Source: Nocardia sp. NBC_01730 (GTDB lineage: Bacteria; Actinomycetota; Actinomycetes; Mycobacteriales; Mycobacteriaceae). From it: DNA of 64,000 nucleotides. This document shows, in pieces, positions 52,201-63,400 of the stretch. Within the stretch, counting starts at the first letter, position 1. Every line of letters begins with the position of its first letter. The position numbers and the translations under genes were made by a program. Where the stretch lies: contig NZ_CP109162.1 in NCBI RefSeq assembly GCF_035920445.1, positions 868,001-932,000 of the forward strand, given 5' to 3'. The notes beneath the pieces were generated by a model. It searched no databases and was not told the origin of the DNA. It worked only from the letters and a program-made list of their open reading frames with translations.

Positions 52201-55200
52201 ACTCAATTCGTCACGTCACTGACACAGGTCCATGTCGCGGGTGTGCGGGTGGAGTGGGGGCTGTTGTTTGCGGGTCGTGGGGTGCGTCGGGTTCCGTTGC
52301 CGACGTATGCGTTCCAGCGTCGGCGGTTCTGGTTGCCGCCGAACAATGATGTGCCGCAGTCATCGACGGAACATCCGATTCTGACGGGTGTGGTCCGGTT
52401 GGCGGGGTCTGATGAGTGGTTGTTCACCGGTCGGTTCTCGTTGCGTACGCATCCGTGGATCGCCGATCACATGGCCCATGGTGTGGTGGTTGTGCCGGGT
52501 GTGTTGTTGCTCGAGTTCCTTCTTGCCGCGGGCGGCCGGATCGGTTGCGAGGTGGTCGAGGAAATCATTGTGCAGTCGCCGATCCGGCCTGGTGACGACG
52601 AGGTCGAGTTGCAGGTGTTGGTGCGGGCGGCGGATGAGCTCGGGCGGCGTCAGTTCGAGTTCTTTTACCGGAAGTCGCCCGACGCGGAATGGGCACCCAA
52701 CGCGACCGGTGCGCTTGCGGCGCGGTGGGACGGTGACTCGGCGTTGGTGTCGCGGCTGCGGGACGAGGAATGGCCGCCGGTCGATGCCGAACTCGTTGAC
52801 AGCACACAGCTTCCGGAGCAGATTACGCAGGACACCGGGCTCGAGTACGGTCCGGCGTTCGTCGGTGTGCATGCGGTGTGGCAACGTGGCGACACGGTTT
52901 TCTCGGAGGTCGTGTTGGACACCGACGCGGCGCCCGAGCCGGGGCGCCACGATCTGCATCCGGCGCTGCTGGAACTGGTGATGCACGCCGGGCTTTCCCA
53001 GCTGATTTTCCGTGGGGTGGATCCCGATCCGGAGACCGGCTGGTTGTTGTTCCGGTGGGGTGGTGCGCGTTTCCACAATCCGGAGTCCGAGGCGGGCGGC
53101 GGGCAGCGTCTGTGGCCTGCGGTGGTGACGTCGCTTCGGGTGATTGCGGTCGAGACCGGAGCGGATACCATGTCTGTCGCGGCCGTCGATCCGGACGGCA
53201 ATCCGATCGTGTCTATCGACGCGGTGCTGATGCGTTCGTATGACGTCGAGGAATTCCGGCGCAGCCTGTCCGATGACGAGACCGGATTGTATCGGATTCA
53301 TTGGGAGTCCACCGTGGTAGGGCCCCCGATAAAAGCACTCGAGGGCAGGTCGGTCGCCCCGCCCTCGCCTGCGATGGCCATACTCGGGGACACGACGGTG
53401 TCGGGGATCGAGGCGTCCTTCGCGTCGGTCGCCGATGTTGTTGCCGCCGAATGGATTCCGGGGGCAGTGGTATGGCGAATTTCGGAGCAGGCCGTTGATG
53501 ATCCGGGAGTGGTGCCGGCGAGCGTGTACAGCACGCTGGCCACGCTGAAATCCTTCCTTGCCGAAGAATGCCTGTCCGATGCCCGGATGGTGGTGGTCAC
53601 CACGGGTGGCGCCGGGCTGCCCGGGGAGGTTCCGGATTTGGCCGCGGCCGCGGTGTGGGGGTTGGTCCGCAGTGCCCAGTCGGAGAATCCGGAGCGGTTC
53701 GTGCTCCTTGACGAAGATCCGGCCGAGCCGCTGGATGTCGATCGGATCGCGGCCGTACTGCGGGCGGATGAGCCGCAGGTCGCAGTACGCGGTGCGGAGA
53801 TTCTGGTGCCCCGGTTGACGCGCGCACCCATGTCGGAGGACACCGTACCGCCGTCGTTGGGTGACGGGACGGTGCTGATCACCGGCGGCACGGGTGGACT
53901 CGGGGCGTTGTTCGCCCGGCATCTCGTCGCCGAGCACAGTGTGCGCAGGCTGGTGTTGGCGTCGCGGCGGGGACCCGAGGCGGCCGGTGCGGACGAGCTG
54001 GTCGCGGAACTAGCACAGGCCGGCGCCGACGCCCGGGTGGTCGCCTGCGACATCGCGGACCGTGACGCGGTGCGGGCGCTGTTGGACACGATTGATTCCG
54101 ATGGTGGGTTGACTGCCGTGGTGCATTCCGCGGGGGTTCTCGACGACGGCACCATCGAGTCGTTGACCGGTGAGCAGGTGGATCGGGTGTTGGCGCCGAA
54201 GGTGGACGGGGCGTGGTACCTGGACGAACTGACCCGTGACCGCGATCTGTCGGCGTTCGTGATGTTCTCGTCGATCGCGGGGGTGCTGGGGTCGGCCGGG
54301 CAAGCCAACTACGCCGCAGCGAACGGATTCCTAGACGCGTTGGCGCAGCGGCGGCGGGCTGCGGGGTTGCCTGCGACGTCGCTGGCGTGGGGGCCGTGGA
54401 ACTCCGGTAGTGGGATGACCAGTGGTCTGGGGAGTACGGCGATGGCGCGGTTGGGTCGGTTGGGGTTGGGTCAGCTCGAGAATGTCGACGGTGTGCGTCT
54501 TTTCGACGATGCCCTCGCCGGTGCCGATGGGTGCCTGGCTCCACTCCGGTTCGACGCGAGCGTGCTGCGGCGAGAGTCCGACGCCGATGCTGTTCCTGCG
54601 GTGTTGCGTGGGTTCGTGCGGCATTCGGCGCGTCCGGCGAAGGCTTTGAGAAAGTTCGCGGCGGGCTTCGCGGCGGGGTCGTTGGGCGACCGGTTGGGGC
54701 AGGTGTCGGAGGCTCAGCGCGGTGAGGTGGTGTTGGAAGTGGTGTTGGCGCAGGCGGCGGCGGTGTTGGGGCATGATTCGGCCGCCGACATCCGGCCCGA
54801 TCAGCGGTTCGACGAGATCGGTTTCGATTCTTTGGGTGGTGTGGAGTTCCGTAACAGGCTGGTCAAGGCCACCGGTGTGCAGTTGCCGTCGACTCTGGTG
54901 TTCGATTATACGACCGCGGCTGCGGTGGCGAAGCTGGTGCAGTCCCGTGTCGAGCCGAAGGCGGTGGGGCGACCGGTCGAGAAGGTGGTGCGCCGGGTTC
55001 GGGCGGGCGAGCCGATCGCGATCGTGGGGATGAGCTGCCGCTTCCCCGGGGGTGTGATGTCGCCCGATGAGTTGTGGGATCTACTCGTCTCCGGAATCGA
55101 CGCGACCGGTGAGTACCCGTCGGATCGGGGTTGGGATCTGGAGCGGTTGTTCGATGAGGATCCGGACAAGCCCGGGACTGTTTATGCCCGCCGCGCCGGA

Positions 55201-58200
55201 TTCCTCGACGATGCCGGTGATTTCGATGCCGGCTTCTTCGGTATCAGTCCGCGGGAGGCGTCGGCGATGGATCCACAGCAGCGTCAGCTGCTGGAAGCGT
55301 CCTGGGAGGCTCTGGAGGACGCGGGCATCGATCCGGTGTCGTTGCGCGGCAGTGATTCCGGGGTGTTCGTCGGAGCGTGCTATTCGGGTTATTTCGATCG
55401 GGTGCCCAGCGAGTTGGAGGGTTATCGGCTCACCGGAACCCAGGGCAGTCTGACGTCAGGCAGGCTGTCGTATGTCTTCGGTGTGGAAGGGCCTTCCATC
55501 ACCGTGGACACCGCGTGCTCGTCGTCGCTGGTCGCGCTGCATCTGGCGTGCCAAGCGCTGCGTCAGGGGGAGAGCTCGCTGGCGTTGGCGGGCGGTGTGG
55601 CGATTTTTGCCGATCCTTATCTTTCTGTCGAGTTCGCGCGGCAGCGTGGTCTGTCGCCGGATGGGCGGTGTAAGTCGTTTTCCGCCGCGGCCGATGGTGT
55701 CGCTTTCTCCGAGGGTGTCGGCATGCTGGTGCTCGAGCGGTTGTCAGATGCCCGGCGTCTGGGCCACGACGTGTTGGCGGTGGTGCGGGGGACGGCGATC
55801 AATCAGGATGGTGCGTCGAATGGTTTGACGGCGCCGAACGGTCCGTCGCAGGAGCGGGTGATCGCGGCGGCGCTGGCCGATGCCGGGTTGCAGCCGTCGG
55901 ATGTGGATGCGGTCGAGGCACACGGTACCGGGACACTATTGGGTGATCCGATCGAGGCGCAGGCGTTGATCGCCGCCTATGGGCAGGGTCGACCGGATCG
56001 GCCCTTGCGGATCGGGTCGCTTAAGTCGAATATCGGCCACACCTCGGCCGCGGCGGGCGTGGCCGGAGTGATCAAGATGGTGCAGGCGATGCGGCACGAA
56101 ACCCTGCCGATGACGTTGCATGTCGATGCGCCGAGCCCGCACGTGGAGTGGTCGGCCGGGGATGTGCAGCTGTTGACCGAGGCCCAGCCGTGGCCGGCCG
56201 ACGGGCGTGTTCGCCGGGCCGGGGTGTCGTCGTTCGGTGTCAGCGGGACCAATGCCCACGCCATCCTCGAAGAAGCACCCGCGCCGCGGGTTCCGGCCGC
56301 GCGGCCGGGTTCACCGGCCGGTGAACCGGTGGCGCTGCCCGCGCCGCTGCTGGTGTCGGCCAAATCCGAGGAGGGGTTGCGGGCGCAGGCGGATCGTTTG
56401 CGTCAGTGGGTGATCGACAATCCGGACGCGGGCGTGTGGGAAATCGCGTATTCGCTGGCCAATTTCCGCTCTCATCTGGAGTGGCGGGGCGTGATTGTCG
56501 GCGCGGACCGCGAGGAGTTGCTGTCCGGTCTGGCGGATCTGGTGGCAGGGCAAGTGTCTTCCGGTGTCATCGAGGGAGTTGTCGGGTCGGGTAAGACGGC
56601 GTTTCTGTTCACCGGGCAGGGTGCGCAGCGTGGCGGGATGGGTCGGGGACTGTATGCGGCGTTTCCGGTGTTTGCGGCGGCGTTGGACGAGGTCTGCGCT
56701 GGGTTCGATCCCCACCTCGGTCGGTCGCTGAAGGATGTGGTGTTCGCGCAGGATGACGATGCGGTGCTGCTGGATCGGACGGAGTTCACGCAGCCGGCGT
56801 TGTTCGCGTTCGAAGTGGCGTTGTTCCGCTTGATGGAATCGTTCGGCATTGCGGCGAACATGCTGATCGGGCATTCGATCGGTGAGTTGGTGGCGGCGTA
56901 TGTGGCGGGGGTGTGGTCTCTGTCGGATGCCTGTCGTCTCGTTGCTGCGCGTGGCCGGTTGATGGGGGTGCTGCCCGAGGGTGGGGCGATGGTGGCGGTG
57001 GCGGTGTCCGAAGATGAGGCGGTCGCGTTGGTGGCCGGGTATTCCGGCAGGTTGTCGGTGGCTGCGGTGAACAGTCCGTCGTCGGTGGTGCTGTCCGGCG
57101 ATGCGGACGCTGTCGACGAGGTGGAACTGAGGGCCGCCGCGGAAGGTCACAAGACCAACCGGTTACGGGTCAGCCACGCGTTCCATTCGGTGTTGATGGA
57201 GCCGATGCTCGCCGAGTTCCGTTCGGTGGCCGACGGGGTGACATACCAGCAGCCGAACATTCCGATCGTGTCGAACGTCAGCGGCGCGGTCGTCGGCGCG
57301 GAGTTGACCGACCCGGGTTACTGGGTGGAGCAGGTGCGCGGTTGCGTGCGCTTCGCGCCCGGGATAGACACCCTGGTCAAAGCCGGAGTGCGGCGGTTCG
57401 TGGAGATCGGACCGGATGCCGTGCTGTCCGCGATGACTCGGCAGTTTCTTGCCGATACTCCGGACCTCGAGGCCACATCGACGGTGGTCGCGGCCGCCCG
57501 GCGCTCGATCGACGAGCCGACCCAGTTCGTGTCCGCCTTGGCGCAGGCCCAGGTGGCGGGTGTGGGTGTGGACTGGAAGGCGCTGTTCGAGGGCCGCGCG
57601 GTGTCGCGGGTTCCGCTGCCCACCTATGCATTCCAGCACCAGCGGTATTGGCTGCAGCCGGTCGTCCGGGCGTCGCAGACGGCGTCGGGTCACCCGGTGT
57701 TGACCGGTGTGGTGCAGGTCGCGGGCAAGGACGAATGGATGCTCAGCGGACAGCTCTCGCATCGGACCCATCCCTGGCTTGCGGACCACGCAAGCTACGG
57801 CGTCATGGTCGTGTCGAGTACGACGCTGGTGGAGATGCTGCTGACGGCGGGACAGCGGTTCGGCTGTGTCGGTGTGGATGAGCTCATCATGGAGGCCCCG
57901 ATCCTCCCGCCCGAAGACGGCAGCGCCGTCGACCTGCAAGTGCTTGTCGACGAGATGGACGACACAGGGAGGCGGCACTTCACCTTCCACTACCGCCTCG
58001 CCACCGACGGCGAGTGGGTACGCAACGCCAGCGGTGTGCTGGCGGGCGACCGACCGGCCGCCGAGCCGCTGCTGGAACAGCTCCGGGCTGAGTCGTGGCC
58101 ACCGCCCGGCGCCGACCCGATCGACCCGGAATGGATTCCCGCGCACATCGAAGCCGCGTCGGGACTCGAGTACGGTCGTTCCTTCCGAGGCACCGAACGC

Positions 58201-60477
58201 GCGTGGCAGCGCGGCGACATCGTTTTCTCCGAGGTTGTCTTGGATCCGGCCGTGGACCCGGAGGGTTTCGCGCTGCATCCGGGCTTGATGGACGCTATCG
58301 GGCATACCGGGCTCGCCTGTCTGATGTGGCCGGAACTCGGCAATGACCCGAACCGCGGCAAGCTGCTGTTCCGTTGGGGCGGCGCCCGATTCCACGACGT
58401 CGTCCGGCCCGGACTGCTGCGGGTCATCGCCGTGTCGAAGGGCGAGGACGCCCTCGCCATGGCGGCGGTGGACGGTGATGGCAACCCGGTCTTCTCCGTC
58501 GACGAGGTTGTCATGCGGTCCTACGACGTCGCCCAGCTCCGTGGTTCGCTGTCCGGCGGCGACGCCGGGGCGTACGAACTGCATTGGACGGAAGTCGGCG
58601 CTTCGTCCGCCGACCTGGTTTCCGGTGGGATTGCCGCACTGGGCTCGATCTCGGTTGTCGGTGTGCGGGAACACTATCCAGATCTCGACAGCGTGGTGGC
58701 GACCGGCGGGGCGGCGGTGCCCGAGACGGTGGTGTGGTCCGTCGCCGCGGACGCGATTCCCCGAAACGGTGACGCCGCGGCCGCCACACACGAGCAGGCG
58801 CGGTCGACGTTGCGCACGCTTCAGGCGTGGCTCGACAAGGATGCGCTGGAGCAGTCGCGATTGGTCGTTGTCACCCACAATGCGGTCGGGCTGCCCGGTG
58901 AGACACCGGATCTCGCCGCCGCCGCGGCGGCGGGGTTGGTTCGCAGTGCGCAGACCGAATATCCCGGTCGGATTGTCCTGCTCGACTGGCAATCCGCGCC
59001 CGGCGTGGAACCGCTCTCGATCGACGCCGTACTGTTGGTTCTGGCAGCCGAGGAGCCGCACGTGGCCGTCCGTGGGGGTACTGTGCTGGCCCCGCGGCTG
59101 AAGCGCTCAGCGGCGACCGCCGAGGCGAGACCGTCGTTCGGTTCCGGCGTCGTGCTGATCACCGGAGGCACCGGCGGGCTCGGCGCGATACTGGCTCGGA
59201 ACCTGGTCGTCGAGCACGGTGTCCGGCAGTTGCTCCTGGTGTCCCGCAGCGGCGAAAAGGCCGCGGGTGCTGCGAAAATGGCGGCGGAACTGAGTGAACT
59301 CGGCGCGCACGCGCGCATCGCTGCCTGCGATGTCGCGGACCGGACCGCATTGCGGGCTCTGCTCGATTCGGTCCCGTCCGACCAGCCGTTGACGGCGGTG
59401 ATCCACGCGGCGGGCACGCTCGACGACGCCACAATTCGCACACTCACGACCGAACAGCTGGATCGTGTCCTCACGTCGAAGGTGGACGCGGCGTGGAATC
59501 TGCACGAGGCGACGCGGGACGCGGACCTCTCGGCATTCGTGTTGTTCTCGTCGATTGCCGGTGTCCTCGGGGCGGCGGGGCAGGCCAATTATGCCGCCGC
59601 CAACAGCTTCCTGGACGCATTGGCCGCCCGGCGTCGCGCCGACGGGCTGCCCGCTGTGGCACTCGACTGGGGGCTGTGGGAGCAGACCGGAACGGGATCG
59701 GGCGGCATGGCCGACACCCTGGACCAAGCGGCAGTCGCACGACTGGCCCGCCTGGGTATGCGTCCACTGAGCCAGGCCGACGGCCTTCGACTGTTCGACA
59801 CCGTCGCAGGCATCGGATCGGACCCGGCAGGAGTATCGGCGCTCGTGCCGGTTCGCCTGGACCTGAACGACTTGCAACGAGCGGCTCGCGCCGACACGAT
59901 CCCCGCGGTATTGCGCGGGCTGGTTCGACCTTCGCAGCGCAGCGCTGGGAGCGAGAGACAATCGCGCGGCTTCGAGCTGGGTCGGGTACCGGCGGCCAAG
60001 CGGGAGCAGGCCGTACTCGATCTGGTTCGCGAGCACGCCGCCGCCGCATTGGGCCATGCGTCGATCAAGGATATCCGGCCCGACAAGGGATTCGACGAGC
60101 TCGGATTCGATTCGCTGGGTGGAGTGGAGTTCCGGAACCGGCTTTCGAAAGTTACCGGCCTCCAGTTGACCTCGACGCTCGTGTTCGACTACCCGACGGT
60201 GGTTGATCTGGCCAAGTACCTGCACGACCGAATGGCTCTTGCGGTGGCCGCGGCACCGCCCGCGACCGACGATCTCGCCCGCCTGGAGGCGATGGTCGAA
60301 CAGATCCTGGCCGTGGCGGGTAACGACGATGCGACGGTCACCGCATTGCTCGGCATCAGCGACCGTCTTCGGTCCCACCTCGGCGACAGCCGGCAGACCG
60401 ACGAATACCACGACTTTGCCGCGCATTCCGGCCGCGAGCTTTTGAACCTGATTGATGAGGAGTTCGGTCAACCATGA
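40288..60477 (+). CDS. PKS-C: loading module plus three extension modules
   Basis: A 6729-residue type I PKS. The ATG at 40288 is preceded by GAGG, and the KS begins at residue ~7 with no docking helix, as expected of a chain-starting protein. Order: KSQ-AT-ACP; KS-AT-DH-ER-KR-ACP; KS-AT-DH-KR-ACP; KS-AT-DH-KR-ACP; C-terminal docking region at residues ~6655-6729 (helical, ending [10 protein letters not shown]). All KS domains except the loading one have the active Cys. Loading and module 1 ATs are methylmalonyl-like; module 2 and 3 ATs are malonyl-like. It makes a tetraketide on cytoplasmic ACPs and passes it to PKS-D, whose gene overlaps this stop as ATGA. Two of its dehydratases have changed catalytic motifs. 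Confidence 0.95.
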   Translation: MVDSANEIAIVGMSCRMPGAADLESFWRLLRDGRDAIGSAPADRPGIDETAGFLDSASEFDADFFGVPPNEARSIDPQQLLGLELSWEALEDAGHRDRHGARAGVFLGSSGTDFAEMLASQGKTSVGRYSLSAVGRGVAANRISNYYGFTGPSLVVDSGQSSSLVAVHLACESLRRGECDVALAGGLNLILSPLGGERYEQFGAHSPSGKCHTFDESADGTVRGEGGGIVVLEPLARAVANGDRVYAVIRGSAVNNGNERQVLSAPSVAAQTAVIRAALAAADVEPESVHYVELHGTGTPAGDPVEATALGETYGVGRPEGAPLAVGSVKTNIGHLEGAAGIAGLIKTALCLWYREVVPSLNFRTPNPRIPLDELGLRVQTAAETWSAAPVGRAGVSSFGMGGTNAHVILEQAPVGEATTPADTALPLAWALSGQSPEALRGQAVRLHEWLAGHPEAGVADVAYSLLRSRTPLEWRGAVVGRDVDAMSAGLAALVDPVSEPVAGAALAVSGRAASRRAVFVFPGHGSQWVGMGAELLAAGGVFAESIADCEAALAPFVDWSLTEVLRGTPGAPSLEREDVLQPAIFAVSVSLAWLWRAGGVEPAAVVGHSQGEIAAAVVAGGLSLADGARVVAVRSRVLTEALAGSGGMAVVGSAVDAVTDRLAVFGDRLSIGAVNAPGQMVVTGESAALAEFLAGCAADGVWAKQVPIDYPSHSPAVERIRDRLLAEWASIRPRSGSVPFFSTVTAEFMDTAELDAGYWYRGLREPVRFAEAIEALLRSDTTAFVETSPHPVVSTAIESTADSIGKVDQVAVIGTLRRGHGGPEEFAAALARAYCVGIDVPPEVLSGRAARVDLPTYAFQRRQCWTLEGVDSLPSPPDESIPGQASRTASPAGQRRAVVAGPLAPRLFAVPERERDTLVLAVVCEQAAVVLGHDSPEAVHPELPFTAIGFDSVSGQQLRHRLVAATGVELPTTLIFDHPTPTGVARLVRSRLEGVDLDVRRVVRRAHSDEPVAIIGIGCRFPGGVASAEDLWDLVAAGRDAITPFPSDRGWDLERLFDPDPDKPGTVYTREGGFLSDAGGFDAGFFGIGPREAAAMDPQQRLMLEVSWEALEQAGIDPASLRGTDTGVYVGACSSGYSRGVTGEYEAFRLTGTSHSVISGRVSYVFGLEGPAVTVDTACSSSLVALHLACQALRQGEASLVLAGGVSIAASPALYVDFARQRGLAADGRCKAFSAAADGVTWAEGVGVLVVERLSDAQRLGHNVLAVVRGSAINQDGASNGLAAPNGPSQERVIAQALANAGLGPSDVDAVEAHGTGTALGDPIEAQALIAAYGRDREEPLRIGSVKSNIGHAVAAAGIGGVIKMVQALRHETLPKTLHVAEPSPHVDWSAGDVELLTEAHAWSAGVRVRRAGVSSFGISGTNAHLILEEAPAVAATTHRGESTVAMGHRDSVPLVVSAKSEAGLRAQAGRLGEWLVAHADVSVGDVAYSLLRHRPQLEWRGVVVGRELADFRAGLASVAVGGPVSGRVVSGRVVSRRVAFVFPGQGSQWVGMGTELLAGGGVFAESIGECEAALAPFVDWSLTAVLRGESGAVSLERVDVVQPVLFAVMVSLARMWRASGVEPAVVVGHSQGEIAAAVVAGGLSLSDGARVVAVRSRVVAEELAGGGGMASVSSAGEALAERLAGFGDRLSVAAVNGPGQTVVSGEASALEEFLAGCAADGVWAKRIPVDYASHSEAVESVRDRVLAELDGVVPMSGSVPFFSTVLADYVDTEGLDAGYWYRGLREQVRFAESVETLQRAGVNAFIEVSPHPVLTMGVEGTAESIGSADRVAVLGTLKRDRGGWEQVTVALAEAYCVGVEVAVQALAPAAARSLGKPHHGRSASFAPRPAAMVDLPTYAFQHKRYWLQPGDAPNVWRSGLDEAGHPLLGAMVRLPDSRDVVFTGRLSQAGHPWLADHAVAGVALLPGAALVELALHVGSMVKCPHLAELVIEAPLPVPAAGAVELRVMAGGPDETGARPVSVYSRARGDEESDRSEIGDGSLSEEWVRHAVGSVTAQADEPLVDPSMASWPPAGVTAMPIDDVYADLAKLGYEYGPVFRGLTALWRRNGEVFAEVALPEQARSQVAEFGMHPALLDAALHAILLGELVAAPQAGQVAVPFSWEHVALHATGATSLRVRAVVSGSERIAVTVADEAGVAVAEVEALTMRPLSTDALLGAAGCRSDGIGYRVDWVALASPEDELTEAEAWSPADDGEVVTIAGQSVTVVRLDAAPSDHDLPAAVRDAVTALAVRVQRLLVQDGLIVVVTRQAMAVHPGESVDLSGAAAWGLLRTAQSEHLDRILVVDVGDWADYRHGVALIVMMGDERQLAIRRGTAYAPRLNFGVGDNVGASDLVQTPAWGLTYLGKGTLTGDNLTLTATPAELRALEPGQVRVAVRAVGVNFRDVLITLGMIRFGLGIVTEEDAAICVEGAGIVLEVAPDVTEFAPGDRVFGFIAGAGSVSVTDRRVLARIPQGWSFAQAAAVPVVYATAYYGLVDLAGAQSGETLLLHAATGGVGIAAIQLARHLGLRLLVTASRPKWDVLCDMGFDDSYIGDSRTLDFERKFRDATDGGGVDIVLNSLTGEFVDASLRLMPRGGKFIEMGHLDERDPVQVAAEHHGVDYHHFMLMEVGPDRLGEILAIVVELFDAGALAPSQITAWDVRQAPEAFRYISQARHIGKTVLTVPTPLRPDGTVLITGGTGGLGAVVARHLITAHGVRRLLLAGRRGPAAPGAAELAAELTELGAHVDVVACDAADRVALDAVLAGIPSEHPLTGVVHAAGVLADGLFAAMTQEQIADVLRPKVDAAWHLHEATKDLDLSAFVLYSSVTGVIGNPGQANYAAANVFLDALAQHRHVNGLPATSMAWGLWSERTGMTSALGAADVARLRREGFLPIGDQDGMALFDAALAGGRAASVTVRVDRSALAEDDLRPIMRGLLRPSRRRVGGRASESSTLAAQVAGRSVAEQERIILEVIRAQAAAVLGHESAESIAPDMPFKDIGFDSLSVMEFRNQLVKATGLQLPSTLVFDYPTAEAMAKLVHSRVAPTIADGPAEKKAPRRVRADEPIAIVGMSCRYPGGVASPDDLWDLLASGTDATGEFPTDRGWDLERLFDENPDKSGTSYTRRGGFLYDAGDFDAGFFGISPREASAMDPQQRLLLEASWAALEEAGIDPISLRGSDTGVFAGACQSGYSDRVTGDLEGYRLTGTSNSVISGRVSYVLGLEGPAVTMDTACSSSLVALHQACRALRQGETSLALASGVTVAAGPSIYVDFARQRGLSPDGRCKSFSAAADGVAFSEGVGVLVLERLSDAERLGHNVLALVRGSAVNQDGASNGLSAPNGPSQERVIAAALADAGLAPSDVDAVEAHGTGTTLGDPIEAQALINAYGHDRPGQPLRIGSIKSNIGHPIAAAGVGGVIKMVQALRHETLPKTLHVDEPSPHVEWAEGNVELLTEAQPWPRNGRVRRAGVSSFGISGTNAHTILEEAPARYVRSSPEQVAQRDDGGLRTDRIGHRRVPASQPAPAEPHIGAAVPWLVSASSESGVRAQADRLRQWVIDAPDADVWDIAHSLVTSRAALDWRGAVVGRDRNELLAGLAALADDASGGGGAVTGSIGSGRTAFLFTGQGAQRVGMGAGLYRAFPVFAAALDEVCAQFDPLLGRGLKELMFDDAEELLDRTEFTQPALFAFEVALFRLLESFGVTPDVLVGHSIGELAAAYVAGVWSLEDACVLVAARGRLMGGLPVGGAMLAVAIGEERAGDVVAAFLSSGTVGDRVSIAAVNGPSSTVLSGDADAVEEIERALSGDGVETSRLRVGHAFHSARMEPMLAEFLAVAEGIAYRSPELPIVSNETGEFAGDAVIDPEYWVRQVRGCVRFAPGVTTAVAVGVRRFVEVGPDAVLAAMTRQCLARNPEVESASWVAAAARRTVDEVTQFVTSLTQVHVAGVRVEWGLLFAGRGVRRVPLPTYAFQRRRFWLPPNNDVPQSSTEHPILTGVVRLAGSDEWLFTGRFSLRTHPWIADHMAHGVVVVPGVLLLEFLLAAGGRIGCEVVEEIIVQSPIRPGDDEVELQVLVRAADELGRRQFEFFYRKSPDAEWAPNATGALAARWDGDSALVSRLRDEEWPPVDAELVDSTQLPEQITQDTGLEYGPAFVGVHAVWQRGDTVFSEVVLDTDAAPEPGRHDLHPALLELVMHAGLSQLIFRGVDPDPETGWLLFRWGGARFHNPESEAGGGQRLWPAVVTSLRVIAVETGADTMSVAAVDPDGNPIVSIDAVLMRSYDVEEFRRSLSDDETGLYRIHWESTVVGPPIKALEGRSVAPPSPAMAILGDTTVSGIEASFASVADVVAAEWIPGAVVWRISEQAVDDPGVVPASVYSTLATLKSFLAEECLSDARMVVVTTGGAGLPGEVPDLAAAAVWGLVRSAQSENPERFVLLDEDPAEPLDVDRIAAVLRADEPQVAVRGAEILVPRLTRAPMSEDTVPPSLGDGTVLITGGTGGLGALFARHLVAEHSVRRLVLASRRGPEAAGADELVAELAQAGADARVVACDIADRDAVRALLDTIDSDGGLTAVVHSAGVLDDGTIESLTGEQVDRVLAPKVDGAWYLDELTRDRDLSAFVMFSSIAGVLGSAGQANYAAANGFLDALAQRRRAAGLPATSLAWGPWNSGSGMTSGLGSTAMARLGRLGLGQLENVDGVRLFDDALAGADGCLAPLRFDASVLRRESDADAVPAVLRGFVRHSARPAKALRKFAAGFAAGSLGDRLGQVSEAQRGEVVLEVVLAQAAAVLGHDSAADIRPDQRFDEIGFDSLGGVEFRNRLVKATGVQLPSTLVFDYTTAAAVAKLVQSRVEPKAVGRPVEKVVRRVRAGEPIAIVGMSCRFPGGVMSPDELWDLLVSGIDATGEYPSDRGWDLERLFDEDPDKPGTVYARRAGFLDDAGDFDAGFFGISPREASAMDPQQRQLLEASWEALEDAGIDPVSLRGSDSGVFVGACYSGYFDRVPSELEGYRLTGTQGSLTSGRLSYVFGVEGPSITVDTACSSSLVALHLACQALRQGESSLALAGGVAIFADPYLSVEFARQRGLSPDGRCKSFSAAADGVAFSEGVGMLVLERLSDARRLGHDVLAVVRGTAINQDGASNGLTAPNGPSQERVIAAALADAGLQPSDVDAVEAHGTGTLLGDPIEAQALIAAYGQGRPDRPLRIGSLKSNIGHTSAAAGVAGVIKMVQAMRHETLPMTLHVDAPSPHVEWSAGDVQLLTEAQPWPADGRVRRAGVSSFGVSGTNAHAILEEAPAPRVPAARPGSPAGEPVALPAPLLVSAKSEEGLRAQADRLRQWVIDNPDAGVWEIAYSLANFRSHLEWRGVIVGADREELLSGLADLVAGQVSSGVIEGVVGSGKTAFLFTGQGAQRGGMGRGLYAAFPVFAAALDEVCAGFDPHLGRSLKDVVFAQDDDAVLLDRTEFTQPALFAFEVALFRLMESFGIAANMLIGHSIGELVAAYVAGVWSLSDACRLVAARGRLMGVLPEGGAMVAVAVSEDEAVALVAGYSGRLSVAAVNSPSSVVLSGDADAVDEVELRAAAEGHKTNRLRVSHAFHSVLMEPMLAEFRSVADGVTYQQPNIPIVSNVSGAVVGAELTDPGYWVEQVRGCVRFAPGIDTLVKAGVRRFVEIGPDAVLSAMTRQFLADTPDLEATSTVVAAARRSIDEPTQFVSALAQAQVAGVGVDWKALFEGRAVSRVPLPTYAFQHQRYWLQPVVRASQTASGHPVLTGVVQVAGKDEWMLSGQLSHRTHPWLADHASYGVMVVSSTTLVEMLLTAGQRFGCVGVDELIMEAPILPPEDGSAVDLQVLVDEMDDTGRRHFTFHYRLATDGEWVRNASGVLAGDRPAAEPLLEQLRAESWPPPGADPIDPEWIPAHIEAASGLEYGRSFRGTERAWQRGDIVFSEVVLDPAVDPEGFALHPGLMDAIGHTGLACLMWPELGNDPNRGKLLFRWGGARFHDVVRPGLLRVIAVSKGEDALAMAAVDGDGNPVFSVDEVVMRSYDVAQLRGSLSGGDAGAYELHWTEVGASSADLVSGGIAALGSISVVGVREHYPDLDSVVATGGAAVPETVVWSVAADAIPRNGDAAAATHEQARSTLRTLQAWLDKDALEQSRLVVVTHNAVGLPGETPDLAAAAAAGLVRSAQTEYPGRIVLLDWQSAPGVEPLSIDAVLLVLAAEEPHVAVRGGTVLAPRLKRSAATAEARPSFGSGVVLITGGTGGLGAILARNLVVEHGVRQLLLVSRSGEKAAGAAKMAAELSELGAHARIAACDVADRTALRALLDSVPSDQPLTAVIHAAGTLDDATIRTLTTEQLDRVLTSKVDAAWNLHEATRDADLSAFVLFSSIAGVLGAAGQANYAAANSFLDALAARRRADGLPAVALDWGLWEQTGTGSGGMADTLDQAAVARLARLGMRPLSQADGLRLFDTVAGIGSDPAGVSALVPVRLDLNDLQRAARADTIPAVLRGLVRPSQRSAGSERQSRGFELGRVPAAKREQAVLDLVREHAAAALGHASIKDIRPDKGFDELGFDSLGGVEFRNRLSKVTGLQLTSTLVFDYPTVVDLAKYLHDRMALAVAAAPPATDDLARLEAMVEQILAVAGNDDATVTALLGISDRLRSHLGDSRQTDEYHDFAAHSGRELLNLIDEEFGQP
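40309..43265 (+). other. PKS-C loading module: KSQ-AT(methylmalonyl-like)-ACP
   Basis: The KS active-site Cys is replaced by Gln ([11 protein letters not shown] at 40765-40767, residue 160), while ELHGTGT and NIGHLEG are kept. This is the KSQ type that decarboxylates the loaded unit to give a starter. The AT (residues ~518-811) has GHSQGE and DYPSH in place of the usual YASH, so methylmalonyl-CoA is likely, giving propionyl as starter. The ACP (~903-993) has AIGFDSVSG. Confidence 0.88.
43316..49540 (+). other. PKS-C module 1: KS-AT(methylmalonyl)-DH-ER-KR-ACP
   Basis: The AT has GHSQGE and VDYASH, the methylmalonyl signature. DH is intact ([20 protein letters not shown]). The ER (~47500-48460) has the nucleotide loop [15 protein letters not shown] but a seven-residue longer loop before its VEGAG motif than the PKS-A ER. 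The KR has LAD where B-type KRs have LDD, with FSS-like YSS and NYAAAN intact. Expected outcome: a fully reduced methyl-branched unit. A 13-bp direct repeat sits in the AT-DH linker. Confidence 0.85.
45908..45943. repeat. 13-bp direct repeat in the PKS-C AT-DH linker
   Basis: GGTCGCTCGGCAA occurs at 45908-45920 and again at 45931-45943. The surrounding codons give a linker rich in Ser, Pro, His and Arg that sister modules lack, followed directly by the normal VDLPTYAFQ. It looks like a small insertion tolerated in the linker. Confidence 0.6.
49600..54945 (+). other. PKS-C module 2: KS-AT(malonyl)-DH(altered)-KR-ACP
   Basis: The AT has GHSIGE and GHAFH (malonyl). The DH keeps the catalytic His ([10 protein letters not shown], residue 4061). 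The conserved Asp of HPALLD is Glu ([13 protein letters not shown] at 52972-52974, residue 4229). The KR is B-type (LDD, FSS, NYAAAN). If DH is inactive the product is a beta-hydroxy unit; if Glu still works, a double bond. Confidence 0.85.
51265..52133. repeat. AT tract of PKS-C module 2, near-identical to 62193-63061
   Basis: About 869 bases covering the whole AT catalytic domain match the AT of PKS-D with fewer than ten mismatches seen by eye, while flanking linkers differ. The offset is constant (10928 bases), so there are no indels. Confidence 0.9.
55006..60235 (+). other. PKS-C module 3: KS-AT(malonyl)-DH(altered)-KR-ACP
   Basis: The AT has GHSIGE and SHAFH (malonyl). The DH has the catalytic His but the HxxxGxxxxP motif ends in Ser ([13 protein letters not shown] at 57814-57816, residue 5843), and the following Gly-rich turn is SSTT. 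The second motif [10 protein letters not shown] keeps Asp. The KR is B-type with LDD, FSS and NYAAAN. The ACP has ELGFDSL. Confidence 0.85.
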
Positions 60478-63400
60478 GCACTGAGGAACAACTCACCCGG
60501 TATCTGCAGAAACTCGCTGTAGACCTGCGCACCGCCAATAAGCATATCCAGGAGTTGGAGGGGAGTGCGCGGGAGCCGATCGCGATCGTCGGGATGAGCT
60601 GCCGCTTTCCCGGTGGCGTCGACTCCCCCGCGCAACTGTGGGATCTGGTCGACACCGGCACCGATGCCGTCGGCGGTTTTCCGACCGACCGAGGGTGGGA
60701 CCTGGAAAAGCTCTACGACCCCGATCCGGATGCGCCCGGCACGATCTATACGCGTGAGGGTGGGTTCATCCATTCGGCGCCCGAGTTCGATGCGGGTTTC
60801 TTCGGAATCAGCCCCCGTGAGGCAGCAATGCTGGAGCCGCAGCAGCGCCTGATTCTCGAGGCGTCCTGGGAAGCCCTGGAAGACGCGGGTATCGACCCGG
60901 TGACATTGCGCGGCAGCGACACCGGCGTCTTCTCTGGAGTCTTTCACCAGGACTATGGCCCCCGCATCGGCTCCCCTATGTTGACGGCCGAGTCGGAAGG
61001 CCATGCCTACCTGGGCGGGGCGAACTGTGTGCTGTCCGGCCGGGTCTCCTACATATTCGGTTTCAAGGGCCCCACGCTGTCGGTGGACACCGCGTGCTCC
61101 TCGTCGCTGGTGGCGTTGCATCTGGCATGTCAGGCGTTGCGGCAGGGCGAAACATCGCTCGCACTGGTGAGCGGTGTCACCGTGATGTCGGATCCGTCCC
61201 ACCTGATCGCGTTCGCGCGCCAGCGTGCGCTGTCGCCGGATGCGCGGTGCAAGGCGTTCGCGGCGGCCGCGGACGGGACCGGCTTCTCCGAAGGGCTCGG
61301 GATGCTGGTCGTCGAACGGCTGTCGGATGCCCGGCGTCTGGGCCACAATGTTCTCGCCCTGGTGCGCGGGTCGGCCGTGAACCAGGACGGCGCGAGCAAG
61401 GGTTTGACCGCGCCGAATGGTCCGTCGCAGGAGCGGGTGATCGCGGCGGCGTTGGCGAATGCGGGTTTGGCGCCGTCGGATGTGGATGCGGTGGAGGCGC
61501 ACGGGACGGGCACGACGTTGGGGGATCCGATCGAGGCGCGTGCCTTGATGGCGGTCTACGGCGCGCGGGGTGAGAGTGGGCCGCTGCGCTTGGGTTCGCT
61601 CAAATCGAATATCGGTCACACCAATGCTGCGGCGGGGGTCGCGGGTGTGATCAAGATGGTCCAGGCGATGCGGCACGGTGTGTTGCCGAAGACGTTGCAT
61701 GTGGATGTGCCGACCCCGCATGTGGATTGGTCGGTGGGCACGGTGCGGTTGTTGACCGAGGCTGAGCCGTGGCCTGCGGGTGAGCGGGTGCGTCGTGCGG
61801 GTGTGTCGTCGTTCGGCGTCAGCGGTACCAACGCCCACGTGATCATCGAGGAAGCGCCCGCCGATCCGGTCGCCGTCGAGTCGGGAGGCGAGGCCGAGCA
61901 GGTGGCGGCTGCGAAGCCCATCGTGTCGGATTTCGTTCCGCTGTTGATATCGGCCAAGTCCGACGAAGCCCTCCGCGCTCAGGCGGATCGACTGCGGCAG
62001 TGGTTGATCGACGCTCCAGACGCGGACGTGTGGGACGTGGCGCATTCTTCGGCGACGTCGCGGGCGCTGTTGGACTGGCGCGGTGTGGTGGTGGGGCGTG
62101 ACCGGGAGGAACTGCTTGCCGGTCTGGCCGATGTGGCAGATTCTTCAGGGGGGTCGCCGAGAGCGATCGAGGGCTGCGCGGGTTCTGATAGGACGGCGTT
62201 TCTTTTTACCGGTCAGGGTGCTCAGCGGGTGGGGATGGGTGCGGGCTTGTACCGGGCGTTTCCGGTGTTCGCTGCGGCGCTGGATGAGGTGTGCGCCCAG
62301 TTCGATCCGCTGCTGGGTCGAGGGTTGAAGGAATTGATGTTCGATGATGCCGAAGGGTTGTTGGATCGGACGGAGTTCACCCAGCCTGCGTTGTTCGCGT
62401 TCGAGGTGGCGTTGTTCCGGTTGTTGGAGTCGTTCGGTGTGACACCGGATGTGTTGGTCGGGCATTCGATCGGTGAGTTGGCTGCGGCGTATGTGGCGGG
62501 TGTGTGGTCGCTGGAGGATGCGTGTGTGTTGGTGGCGGCGCGTGGCCGGTTGATGGGTGGGTTGCCTGTTGGTGGGGCGATGCTTGCCGTGGCGATCGGT
62601 GAGGAGCGGGCGGGGGATGTGGTTGCCGCGTTTTTATCGTCGGGCACTGTGGGTGATCGGGTGTCGATCGCGGCGGTGAACGGTCCGTCGTCGACGGTGT
62701 TGTCGGGGGATGCCGATGCTGTCGAGGAGATCGAGCGGGCGTTGTCCGGGGATGGGGTTGAGACGAGTCGGTTGCGGGTCGGTCATGCGTTCCATTCGGC
62801 GCGGATGGAGCCGATGTTGGCGGAGTTCCGGGCGGTGGCCGAAGGTATCGCGTACCGGTCGCCGGAACTTCCGATCGTGTCGAACGAGACCGGTGAGTTT
62901 GCTGGTGATGCGGTGATCGATCCGGAGTATTGGGTGCGGCAGGTGCGGGGGTGTGTGCGGTTCGCGCCGGGTGTGACGACCGCGGTCGCGGTGGGTGTGC
63001 GGCGGTTTGTGGAGGTGGGTCCGGATGCGGTGTTGGCGGCGATGACTCGGCAGTGCCTGGCCGAGGACCCGGAGGTGGAAGCCGTGTCCACGGTGGCCGC
63101 GGCGTCGCGGCGGCCGGTCGCGAGCCGGGACGCGGACCGGGCGGACGGGCCGGTGTCCGACAACACCGAGGTACGGCAGTTCGTCACCGCTGTGGCGCAG
63201 GCCCATGTCGCGGGGGCGCAGGTGGATTGGGCGAGGTGGTTCGCCGGTCGCGACCCGCACCGGATCACCCTGCCGACCTATGCCTTTCAGCGGCGGCGGT
63301 TCTGGTTGCCCGCCACCGGCGAGGTCTCGGCGTCGTCGCTGGAGCATCCGATACTGACCGGTGTGGTCGGGCTGGCCGGAACCGACGAGTGGTTGTTCAC

